From NCBI GenBank assembly GCA_046726215.1, contig JBKPAA010000096.1, positions 1 to 6,661 on the forward strand: a DNA stretch of 6,661 bases. The letters run 5' to 3'. The position numbers and the translations under genes were made by a program. This DNA comes from DASQUK01 sp046726215 (lineage in GTDB: Bacteria; Actinomycetota; Acidimicrobiia; Acidimicrobiales; VFJN01). Under the pieces are notes generated by a model, which was not told the DNA's origin, did not search any database, and saw only the letters and a list, made by a program, of their open reading frames with translations. The first letter of the stretch is position 1; each line of letters opens with the position of its first letter. Positions 1 through 5,979 of the stretch are shown here, in pieces.

Positions 1-137
1 CCAAGGAACGCAAGCGCGACTACACCGTCGACTGGGTCCACCTGAAGCTCAACGACCAGGCGCAGCGCACGGTCCTCTGCAAGGACCCCTTCCGCTCGCA
101 CGACGAGCGGGTCGACCGCCTGATCGCCAGCCTCTAG
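1..137 (+). CDS. C-terminal end of an unrecognised protein (5' end outside window)
   Basis: An open frame (codons in phase with position 3) enters from the left edge and ends at TAG 135-137, leaving 44 residues. The visible tail is rich in charged residues and reads ...RDYTVDWVHLKLNDQAQ... followed by a single Cys-Lys-Asp-Pro-Phe segment and a final RVDRLIASL helix-like end. Codon use is typical for a high-GC actinobacterial gene (almost every third base is G or C), which supports a real coding end. I do not recognise the family and assign no function. No convincing hairpin terminator follows. The neighbouring recombinase remnant converges on it from the other strand. Confidence 0.5.
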   Translation, partial: KERKRDYTVDWVHLKLNDQAQRTVLCKDPFRSHDERVDRLIASL

Positions 138-259
138 CCGGGCTTCCCAGGTCAGAGGGACCAGGTCGTCGGTGTCGTCGACATTACGGGGTCACCGGCC
201 CGGCCCCCGTCCGACACGCACAGAACGACAACGCTGATCTCACCGGTCAGGAGTACCTA

Positions 260-276
260 ACCGGCGTTATGCCGGT
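260..276. repeat. Perfect 6-bp inverted repeat, 5-nt loop
   Basis: ACCGGC (260-265) and GCCGGT (271-276) are perfect reverse complements separated by GTTAT. The site lies 45 bases beyond the stop codon of the recombinase remnant on its 3' side. It has no T-tract in either direction, so a protein-binding or element-end role is at least as likely as a terminator. Confidence 0.5.
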
Positions 277-313
277 GATCGCGTCAAGGGGACACGGGAT
301 ATGCCGGTGATCG
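268..313. repeat. 14-nt direct repeat pair, 32 nt apart, at recombinase 3' end
   Basis: TATGCCGGTGATCG occurs at 268-281 and again, identical, at 300-313. The first copy overlaps the right arm of the inverted repeat at 260-276. The second lies 7 bases from the stop codon of the tyrosine recombinase remnant. Short direct repeats at an element end are common binding sites for tyrosine recombinases, but no second element end is visible in this window, so the role is inferred. Confidence 0.6.
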
Positions 314-320
314 GGGTGGG

Positions 321-992
321 TCATCGGCTGGCCTCGAGGCGGTCGAGGAGAGCGCCGTAGAGCTCGACGCGGGTGGTTTGGCCATGGCTGGCGGCGTGGT
401 CGCGTTGGGCTCGCAGGGTGGGGGCGAACTCGATGGTCGTCTGGTAGTAGCCGCAGCCTTCGCAGACGGCTTCGAAGGTGCAGTCGGTGCCGCGTGGCCG
501 GGTGCACCACCCGTTGCCGAGCATGCGCCGGTGTTCCTTGCGGAGTGCGGCGAGGTCGGCGGGTTCGTCGCCGTGGTCGTAGAGGGCGTCGACGTGGGCT
601 TGGGCGGCGGCGTATTCGTCGGCGACGGTGCGGTTGGCGATGCGGGCGTAGGTGAGGGTCATGCGCAGGCTGCGATGGCCGAGTAGGGCGGCGATGGCTT
701 CGAGGCGCATCCCGCGGTTGATGGCTTGGGTGGCGAGGGTGTGGCGTAGCTGGTGCGGGTGGACGTGTCCGAGCCCGGCGGCTTTAGCGACACGGCGGAC
801 GATCCGGCCGACCCGGTGACGGTCCAGGGGTCCGCCGTCGATCTCCAGCAGCCGTTCATGCCCGGCTGACCATGCGGCGAGCAGGTCGACCAGGGTGGGG
901 TGCAAGGGGATGTAGCGATCGTTGCCGAGCTTGCCGACCGGGACGTGCAGCCACCAGGCGCCGCCGATGCGGCCAACCGCGTCGGCGGGTGA
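321..992 (-). pseudogene. Tyrosine recombinase/integrase, C-terminal catalytic half with Cys-rich tail
   Basis: The protein is a remnant of a phage-integrase-type recombinase that breaks and rejoins DNA through a tyrosine. The frame reads, from about 989, ...WWLHVPVGKLGNDRYIPLHP..., the beta-hairpin carrying the active-site lysine (VGK). It continues through HPHQLRH (His codon 753-755, Arg 744-746), LLGHRS (His 675-677) and LTYARI (nucleophile Tyr 648-650). The N-terminal DNA-binding domain and box I arginine are missing because the frame runs into an istB fragment at about 990. A tail after the tyrosine carries four cysteines spaced CX7CX5CX2C (codons between 455 and 506), probably a zinc-binding knuckle. 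Similar tails occur on actinobacterial transposon-borne recombinases of Tn554/RIT-like type; that subfamily placement is from memory and tentative. A TTG codon at 903-905 could start translation, but the product would lack an essential arginine. The stop is TGA at 321-323. Confidence 0.85.
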
Positions 993-1470
993 GCTCGGCG
1001 TGGAGGCGGCCGGCGGCGTGAGCTTGGGCCAGGCGGTCCACCCACTCGGCCGCGGTGGCGAAGAGCACCCGGTGTCCGGCCTGGCGGGCGCGGATGGACA
1101 CGCCGATGGCCAGGTGGGTCTTGCCGGGGCCGGGCGGGCCGAGGAACACGACGTTGTCCTTGGCTTCCACGAAGTCGAGGGCTCCCAGGTGGGCGATCAC
1201 CTCGCGCTTGAGGCTGCGCTGGTGGTCGAAGTCGAACTCCTCGAGGGTCTTGCGGGCCGGGAAGCGGGCGGCCCGGATGCGGAGCTCCCCGCCGTTGGAT
1301 TGGCGGGCCGCCACCTCTCGCTCGAGACAGGCAGCCAGGAACTCCTCGTGTGTCCAGCCCTCGGCCTGGGCCCGCTCGGCCAGACGCTCGACCGATTTGG
1401 CCAGTGACGGGGCCTTCAAGGCGCAGCACAGGTAGGCGAGATCCGTGGCCGGCTTGGTCTTGGTTGCCAT
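991..1470 (-). pseudogene. istB: IS21-family helper ATPase IstB, N-terminal 160 codons only
   Basis: IstB is the AAA+ ATPase that works with IstA in target selection for IS21 transposition. ATG at 1468-1470 begins MATKTKPATDLAYLC... The N-terminal helical domain follows, with ...LEEFDFDHQRSLKRE... near residues 76-90. The Walker A motif GPPGPGKT is at residues 111-118. Homology continues to ...AHAAGRLHAEL (residues 150-160) and stops there. The expected Walker B segment (family form like ...LLVVDEVGY...) and the rest of a normally ~250-residue protein are absent, because the next bases belong to the tyrosine recombinase in another frame. The frame itself stays open across the recombinase as a meaningless extension to 856. 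The start codon overlaps the istA stop by one base (TGATG), the usual translationally coupled istAB arrangement. The ATPase cannot function without Walker B. Confidence 0.9.
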
Positions 1471-1973
1471 CACGCCACCCCCATGGCCCGGTCGTAGTCG
1501 GCGAGGTCGCGTTCTTCGACGGTCGCCGCAAAGGCAGGGCTCACCGCGGCCTCGGCCCGCATCTGCCGGAGGGTCATCGCATGGGCGGCGTCGAGGAAGA
1601 CCCGATGCTTGCCGTAGAAACGACGGTGACGAGCCACCTCGATGCCCGAGCAGGTGGCCACCACCCACTCCAAATCCACCCGCACCTCGATGCGCCGGCC
1701 CACATAGCGCGGGTTCACCGAATAGTCGTTGGTCTCGACCCGCACGTAGTGGTCGCGGGGAAGCCGGGTCGAGAACCGAAGCGCGGGGTCTGGCAGCACG
1801 GGCGGGAACGGCCGCATCGAGCCCCGGTCCTCGTAGACGGCCTCGGCCGGCACGGCTCTCGTGGTGGCATGCACCCGCCGGTTGGCCTTGCGCAGCCAAC
1901 CGGTGAACTGGGCGTTGAAGTCGTCGACGTCCGCGAAACTGCGCCCTGGCAGAAAGCTCGTCTCGAAGTAGTG
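1470..1973 (-). pseudogene. istA: IS21-family transposase IstA, C-terminal 167 codons only
   Basis: This is the C-terminal part of the IS21 DDE transposase. Recognisable family segments are ...HYFETSFLPGRSF... at the fragment start, DFNAQFTGWLRKANRRVH, then RFSTRLPRDHYVRVETNDYS and ...VGRRIEVRVDLE..., typical of the beta-rich C-terminal domain. The helix-turn-helix and the whole DDE catalytic core, usually the first ~300 residues or so, are absent. Immediately upstream, at about 1975, the DNA changes to the start of an alpha/beta hydrolase gene. The stop TGA at 1470-1472 overlaps the istB start. The frame happens to stay open upstream to 2183, but that upstream translation is out of frame with the hydrolase remnant and resembles nothing. 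Confidence 0.9.
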
Positions 1974-1975
1974 GT

Positions 1976-2172
1976 GTTCCCGTGGGACAGGAGAAGCGGC
2001 GGCCCTCGCCTTCGTCGATGTAGTGCATGCGCCCCGCGGACACGCGCCCCGTGGACGATTCGAGCCAGCGGGACTCGACGGGGTACAGCGACCTATCGGG
2101 CGGGACTGGTCGCGTGGCCCCTTTGTGGACAGTAGGAGCAACGGTGGGAGCAACCCGATCGCGCGACCACAA
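1976..2172 (-). pseudogene. Haloalkane dehalogenase-like alpha/beta hydrolase, N-terminal remnant with frameshift
   Basis: The minus frame running from about 2130 down reads ...RPVPPDRSLYPVESRWLE..., then GRMHYIDEGEG. This is the typical opening of haloalkane dehalogenases and close alpha/beta hydrolases (first beta-strands, before the HGNPTW oxyanion loop). After the codons for GEG, near 2001-2006, the expected continuation is one base out of phase: the neighbouring frame gives PPLLLSHGN, matching the oxyanion-loop motif, whereas the in-frame reading gives RRFSCPTG. A one-base deletion explains this. Homology ends at HGN (about 1976), where istA sequence begins. The catalytic nucleophile, acid and histidine are all lost. 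The start is uncertain: the frame is open to a TTG at 2170-2172, and the first residues resembling the family begin near 2130. Confidence 0.7.
2131..2154. repeat. Two 12-nt imperfect tandem repeats
   Basis: AGTAGGAGCAAC (2131-2142) is followed directly by GGTGGGAGCAAC (2143-2154), with 10 of 12 positions identical. On the minus strand the pair would encode Val-Ala-Pro-Thr twice in the open frame ahead of the hydrolase remnant, so it may be a short coding duplication rather than a regulatory site. Confidence 0.45.
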
Positions 2173-2291
2173 TGCCCGTGCACGCTAGCCCGGACTTTTC
2201 ACCGGATTGTGAGGGGCAGCCCGTCGGCGAGATCCCAGAGCACATCCACGCTGGCGTGCCCTTAGCCGGTGATTGAACGACTCGGCGCCGG

Positions 2292-2591
2292 TCAGCGGCA
2301 GTGGGTCGCAGGGTCCCCGTCGATCTCGCCCAGGAAGGCGCCGAGATCGCCGACGTGGGTGCCGTCGCCGAGGACCTCCCTGGCAACGTTGCCTAGACCG
2401 AGACGAGGCTCCTCCTGTGACGACGCATGCTCGCCGATGCCGTGGTGGGCTACGGCTCGCTGGGCCGTGACCACGCCGAGGCAGTTGGCGTCGGCGGGCG
2501 GCGTTCCGCCCAGCGCCGGAGGAGCCGCGAAGAGCACGGCGATCAGTCCGGCCGACAGGCCGGTGGACAGGACGGCGGTCGATCCACGCAC
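2292..2591 (-). CDS. Small secreted protein, 99 residues, unknown function
   Basis: The GTG at 2589-2591 is preceded, after an 8-base gap, by a strong ribosome binding site (AGGGAGG on the minus strand), which fixes the start. The first ~36 residues form a Sec-type signal peptide: an N-terminal Arg, a hydrophobic core (LSAGLIAVLFAAPPAL), then a likely cleavage after ADA. The mature part is ~63 residues, has two cysteines (residues 37 and 98) that could form one disulfide, and is built of small and charged residues with blocks such as EEPRLGLGNVAREV and GTHVGDLGAFLG. I recall short exported actinobacterial proteins of this general look but know no function for them. The gene is divergent from the winged-helix regulator at 2762, with ~170 bases between the two starts, so control by that regulator is plausible but unproven. 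TGA stop is at 2292-2294. There is no sign of decay. Confidence 0.75.
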   Translation of the reverse strand: MRGSTAVLSTGLSAGLIAVLFAAPPALGGTPPADANCLGVVTAQRAVAHHGIGEHASSQEEPRLGLGNVAREVLGDGTHVGDLGAFLGEIDGDPATHCR

Positions 2592-2599
2592 GGTTGGAA

Positions 2600-2606
2600 C
2601 CTCCCT
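2600..2606 (-). promoter_or_regulatory. Ribosome binding site of the secreted-protein gene
   Basis: The minus strand reads AGGGAGG, near-ideal for the 16S rRNA 3' end, 8 bases before GTG 2589-2591. It decides the start against the longer in-frame reading, which runs to 2816 and would bury the signal peptide. Confidence 0.75.
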
Positions 2607-2684
2607 GGCGTAGTCGCGCTGAGAGGCACAACGTCGACCCGGAGGACGGTCGAATGCAAGCCTTTCCGCCACGGCCGAAACTCC

Positions 2685-2713
2685 TTGACAGGGTGGTGCC
2701 CCGGCCCAACGAT
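2685..2713 (+). promoter_or_regulatory. Possible sigma-70-type promoter for the winged-helix regulator
   Basis: TTGACA (2685-2690), a perfect -35 consensus, is followed after 17 bases by AACGAT (2708-2713), which matches the TATAAT -10 consensus at only three positions. It lies ~49 bases ahead of the regulator ATG in the divergent intergenic region. The -35 and spacing are good and the -10 is weak. No clear operator palindrome was found between 2592 and 2761. Confidence 0.3.
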
Positions 2714-2761
2714 TGGTGACCCTGCCTCGTCCACGATGGCTCGGCTCGGGTGGTTGTACGC

Positions 2762-3727
2762 ATGATTCGACTGCGGCTCGGTGTCGGCGACGTTGCCCGA
2801 ACCAGGCTCGCTGCACCTAGCCCCTATTGCGAGCTCTCAGTCAGCGCCCAGGTCATACAGCAGCCGACGAGTTCCTTCCGACGCCTCTGCGTGGCCAGCG
2901 AGGTCCGCCTCCCGGCGTCGGCGAGTCACCTTCTGGAGTTGGTGCCCGCTCACGGCAACGTTCCGGACTTCCTCGTGCCGGAGGGGGCGGGCAGCCTGGA
3001 GGAAGCCGTCGAGATCGTCATGTCCGCGCCCGCCCGGCGGATCCGGAACGATCTGGCGACCTTCCCACGGCCGGCGGCGGCGTCCTGGATGCTGGAGCTG
3101 GCGGACGGCTGCGTGTCCGCCCGGAAGGACCTGGCTTCGTCATTGCATGACTACCACGACGAGGTGCTCAAGCGGCTATGGCCGACAATCGAACACGTCG
3201 TCGAATCTGACCTCCGGTTCCGCGCATGGCAGCTGGTGACGAATGGCGTCGCAGCGACAGTGGACAGCCTGCACCCGGGCATTCGCTGGCGCGATGGAAT
3301 GATCGAGGTCGACGGGCCCCTGGACGCGGATGTCGACCTGGCGGGTCGGGGCCTCCAGCTCATGCCGTCGATCTGGACCCGCCCGGGCTTCACCGTGGCC
3401 TGGGCGCAACCCACACTCGTGTACCCGTTGGCCCGCTTCGCCTGGATGGCTCCCAAAGCGACCAAGAGCCATCGCGACCCGCTGGCCGCGGTACTGGGCA
3501 CCACCCGGGCACGAGTGCTCCGTGCTCTGGCAGACGAGCACACGACCAGCGGCCTTGCCCACGTGCTGGGGATCAGCCTGACATCGGCATCCACCCACGC
3601 CGCCGTCCTCCGTGATGCCGGCCTCGTGACCAGCCGACGACAGGGCCAGTCAGTCCGCCACACACTGACCAACCTCGGCGTCCAATGGACATCGAACGAC
3701 CAGCTGCACGCGACGCAGTCCGTCTGA
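2762..3727 (+). CDS. ArsR-type winged helix-turn-helix transcriptional regulator, 321 residues
   Basis: This is probably a cytoplasmic DNA-binding repressor or activator. The start at ATG 2762 (MIRLRLGVGDVARTRLAA...) fits the common MIR(I/L) opening of long actinobacterial ArsR-like regulators and has GGGTGG 8 bases upstream. A GTG at 2750 would add only four residues. Residues ~1-220 form a variable domain of the kind found in such regulators (DUF5937-like, from memory), with a charged helical middle. The C-terminal ~70 residues are a winged helix: DPLAAVLGTTRARVLRALAD, then the turn and recognition helix LTSASTHAAVLRDAGLV, then the wing SRRQGQSVRHTLT. No cysteine pair of the classic metal-sensing ArsR site is seen in the recognition region, so metal sensing is not suggested. 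The gene is divergent from the secreted-protein gene, which is a natural candidate target. The frame is intact, with the stop TGA at 3725-3727. Confidence 0.85.
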   Translation: MIRLRLGVGDVARTRLAAPSPYCELSVSAQVIQQPTSSFRRLCVASEVRLPASASHLLELVPAHGNVPDFLVPEGAGSLEEAVEIVMSAPARRIRNDLATFPRPAAASWMLELADGCVSARKDLASSLHDYHDEVLKRLWPTIEHVVESDLRFRAWQLVTNGVAATVDSLHPGIRWRDGMIEVDGPLDADVDLAGRGLQLMPSIWTRPGFTVAWAQPTLVYPLARFAWMAPKATKSHRDPLAAVLGTTRARVLRALADEHTTSGLAHVLGISLTSASTHAAVLRDAGLVTSRRQGQSVRHTLTNLGVQWTSNDQLHATQSV

Positions 3728-3792
3728 CCACGGCCTACGGGTGGCTGAAGCCAAGCATGGCGCCGAACCCCCGATTCTGGCTAGGAAGTCGC

Positions 3793-3978
3793 CTAATCGC
3801 CGGCGGCGAAGGCTTCCACGATGCGACGCGGGACTCGCCCGCGATCGCTGACCGTATAACCATGCGCCCGAGCCCACTCGCGCACTGCCGCGGTGTCCCC
3901 GGCGCCGCGGCCGCGTCGTCGAGTCTTCGCCGCCGCATCATTGCCGGCCTTGGTGGCCGAGCGGGGTCCCGGCCGGCG
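3793..3978 (-). pseudogene. lsr2: Lsr2 nucleoid protein, C-terminal DNA-binding half only
   Basis: Lsr2 is the H-NS-like xenogeneic silencer of actinobacteria. It binds the minor groove of AT-rich DNA through a C-terminal domain and oligomerises through an N-terminal domain. The minus frame ending at TAG 3793-3795 reads a basic linker (...KTRRRGRG...) and then DTAAVREWARAHGYTVSDRG followed by RVPRRIVEAFAAGD. This is the canonical two-helix DNA-binding domain with the RGR AT-hook-like loop. The N-terminal dimerisation domain is absent: at about 3978 the DNA becomes an M28 peptidase gene on the opposite strand. The open frame continues antisense through that gene to 4446 without homology. A free DNA-binding domain could interfere with intact Lsr2, but nothing shows that it is expressed. 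Confidence 0.85.
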
Positions 3979-5118
3979 TTCGACGGCGACTTCGTGTCGT
4001 TCACCGGAACCGGCGACGTGACGGCTCCGGTTCAGGGAGTCGACTTGGTGCTTCCGCCCGGTGAGGCCCCGAACTCGTCGACCAGCGGGTGTGAGGCGGA
4101 GGACTTCGACGGGTTCGTCGCTGGGAACATCGCGCTGATCCAGCGCGGGACGTGCCCATTTGTGCAGAAGGCCGTGATGGCCCAGGAGCACGGGGCCTCG
4201 GCGCTCATCCTGTTCAACGAGGGTCAGCCGGGCCGGACCGCCGTTCCCAACAACCTGCCGCTGGGCGCCGAAGGGGTCCACATCCCAGGCGTGGGAACGA
4301 GCTTCGACGTTGGCGTCGACCTGCACGACCCCGGGACCGTCGCTCGAGTAAAGACCGAGCTTCTCGAGCAGCTCGGCGAGAGCGTGAACGTGATCGCCGA
4401 GACCCCCGGTGGCGACCCGAACCGCACGGTTGTCATCGGGGCCCACCTCGACAGCGTCCCGGCAGGGCCGGGCATCAACGACAACGGCAGCGGCTCGGGC
4501 GGGATCCTGGAGATCGCCGAGGTCTACGCCGCCCAGGACCGGACACCGCGCAACAAGTTGCGGTTCATGTGGTACGGCGTGGAGGAGCTCGGGCTGGTCG
4601 GGTCAACGAAGTACGTGGAAGGACTGACCCAGGACGAGAAGGACGACATCCTCGCGATGTTGAACTTCGACATGATCGGCTCGCCGAACTTCGCCCGATA
4701 CGTCTATGACGGCGACGGGACCGTCGGCCCCGAGGGACCCACGGGTTCGGGGTTCATCGAGGACGTCTTAGTCGACTACTTCGCCAGCCAGGGCCTGTTC
4801 AACGAGCCCACGGCCTTCGATGGGCGGTCCGATTACGGGCCGTTCATCGCCGAGGGGATCCCGGCCGGCGGGCTGTTCACCGGCGCAGAGGTGCCCAAGA
4901 CCGCGGCCCAGGTCGCGCAGTACGGCGGCATCGTCGACGCGCAGCTCGATCCCTGCTACCACGCCGCCTGCGACACGTTCGCCGGCACCGGCGACGGTCC
5001 CAGCGCAACCGCGCCCAGGCTCGGGCTCGTGGCCCTTGACCAGATGTCCGATGCCGCCGCCCACACGGTCCTGTTCTTCTCGAAGACGAGGGTCGACGTA
5101 AGGCACACTCCGAACTAA
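3979..5118 (+). pseudogene. M28 family aminopeptidase with PA domain, N-terminus missing
   Basis: This is a zinc aminopeptidase of the Streptomyces griseus aminopeptidase type, normally secreted. Numbering from Phe at 3979 (379 residues remain): a PA domain covers ~5-115 (...NIALIQRGTCPFVQKAVMAQ... then ALILFNEG). The M28 catalytic domain begins near 135. The metal and catalytic residues are all visible: His156 in GAHLDSV, Asp168 in GINDNGSGSGG, the Glu pair 202-203 in YGVEELGLVGS, Asp231 in LNFDMIG and His328 in DPCYHAACDT. The signal peptide and N-terminal segment, probably about 100 residues, are absent. Upstream bases are antisense lsr2, although the frame stays open to an ATG at 3685 by chance. 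The ORF is otherwise uninterrupted and ends in TAA 5116-5118 with its own terminator. A product from a chance start would stay in the cytoplasm, so I call it a truncated pseudogene. It was probably inactivated recently, given the intact active site. Confidence 0.85.
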
Positions 5119-5139
5119 GGCGGACCAAAAGGAAGGCCA

Positions 5140-5170
5140 AGGGATTGGGCGGTAGCCGCCCCCAATCCCT
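5140..5170 (+). terminator. Hairpin terminator after the M28 peptidase
   Basis: AGGGATTGGG (5140-5149) pairs perfectly with CCCAATCCCT (5161-5170). The inner bases CGG/CCG extend the stem with a two-base bulge around a TAG loop. It lies 22 bases after the peptidase stop. There is no T-tract, as is common for actinobacterial terminators. Confidence 0.7.
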
Positions 5171-5188
5171 CGAACGCGTCCCGCCGGG

Positions 5189-5979
5189 ATGGTTCAGCGC
5201 ACCGATGACCTGTTGCGCGTGGACGGCGCCACGATCGGTCGGGGCGGGCCGTGCGGGCCAGGATTGATCCTCATGCGCGATCCCTACCGTGACCCCCACG
5301 GCGCGGCGACCACAGGCCGATCGTTCGTCACCCGCGGACCCACCAAGCGCGCGATGCACTTCGCACACGAGCGCCGACTGCGCCTCAACATCGTGACCGC
5401 CGGCACCGCCGAGACCGACGACTACCTCAACGATCTCGAGCGCCTCGCCACCCACCGGGCACTGGCCGCCGAAGACCGCGTCTGGCTCATGCAACACCGG
5501 TACTTCGTTGAGCCGACCCAGGCCCACCGCATGGCCGACCTCGTCCTCGAGGCAACGACCAGCATGTCCTTCCCCTGGGGCAAGGGCGAGCTCGTCCGCC
5601 AGCGAATCGGCGACGGGATGCTGGAGCACTCATCCCCTTGCGCCGCCTCCTGGACGCCGGCCTCAACGTCGCATGCGGCACCGACTGGGGACCGAAGAAC
5701 GTCTTCGAACACCTCGCGCTGGCGATCGAGCCGACCTACGCGGCAAGCGGTCGACGGGCCCCAACCCCCGGCGTGACACGCCAGGAGGCGTTGGCGATGT
5801 GGACACGCGAGGCGGCCCATGTGCTGCGCTGGCGAGGCATCGGCTCCCTCGAGCCCGGCCACGACGCCGACCTGTGCATCGTCGACCGCGACCCCCTGCG
5901 ATGCCCTCTCGACCAGCTGCCCGGGACCCGCGTGCACGCCACCATGCTCGCCGGCCGAGTCGTTCACGGAACACTGTAG
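5189..5979 (+). pseudogene. YtcJ-type amidohydrolase, 5'-truncated and frameshifted
   Basis: This is a remnant of an amidohydrolase-superfamily enzyme (amidohydrolase 3/YtcJ group; substrate unknown). The first frame, from ATG 5189, reads RTDDLLRVDGATIGRGGPC, then GLILMRDPYRDPHG, LNIVTAGTAE, LMQHRYFVEPTQA (a likely metal His) and TTSMSFPWGKGELVRQRIGD. Near 5622-5634 the homology jumps to the next frame: LIPLRRLLDAGLNVACGTDW (the catalytic Asp), then GPKNVFEHLALAIEP, TREAAHVLRW, LEPGHDADLCIVDRDPL and a TAG at 5977-5979. Loss of one base or gain of two near 5628 explains the jump. Family members are ~500-550 residues, so roughly the first half, including the HxH metal motif, is missing. The break lies just after the peptidase terminator (5171-5189). 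The two lesions rule out function. Confidence 0.85.

Larger units (their letters stand above)
138..320. other. Non-coding gap between convergent genes, recombination-like repeats
   Basis: I see no coding sequence in this gap of about 180 bases. Its right half contains a short inverted repeat and a 14-nt direct repeat (listed separately) immediately downstream of the tyrosine recombinase remnant. It may therefore be the end of the element that once carried that recombinase; this is an inference from position only. Confidence 0.45.

Noticed and set aside
138..259. Terminator or small RNA after the partial gene at the left edge
   Set aside because: Only a 4-bp arm pair (GGTC/GACC near 152-163) was found, too weak to call.
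659..1531. A 290-residue minus-strand open frame
   Set aside because: Arginine- and proline-rich shadow of istB and the recombinase, with no recognisable motif.
1470..1973. A complete IS21 element with left and right ends
   Set aside because: istA lacks its DDE core and istB lacks Walker B onward. No terminal inverted repeats or target duplication can be identified at either break.
1350..2135. A 261-residue plus-strand open frame opposite istA
   Set aside because: Antisense of clear IstA and IstB coding sequence. Low-complexity composition and no motif.
856..2172. A single 438-residue minus-strand protein covering the dehalogenase start, istA region and istB
   Set aside because: Only its first ~60 and a middle block of 160 residues resemble proteins (hydrolase start, IstB). 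The part between is istA read in the wrong frame and the end is the recombinase read in the wrong frame. It is open only because of high GC.
2292..2816. The longer 174-residue version of the secreted protein
   Set aside because: The added N-terminus is arginine-rich and would place the signal peptide internally. The GTG at 2591 has a near-perfect ribosome binding site.
3685..3978. Coding start of the M28 peptidase at ATG 3685
   Set aside because: This stretch overlaps the end of the regulator gene and the antisense of lsr2. Its translation has no signal peptide and no family resemblance until 3979, so the frame is open by chance.
3793..4446. A 217-residue minus-strand protein ending in an Lsr2 domain, as a novel domain fusion
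   Set aside because: Everything upstream of about 3978 is antisense to the peptidase, so the apparent fusion is a truncation product of DNA rearrangement.
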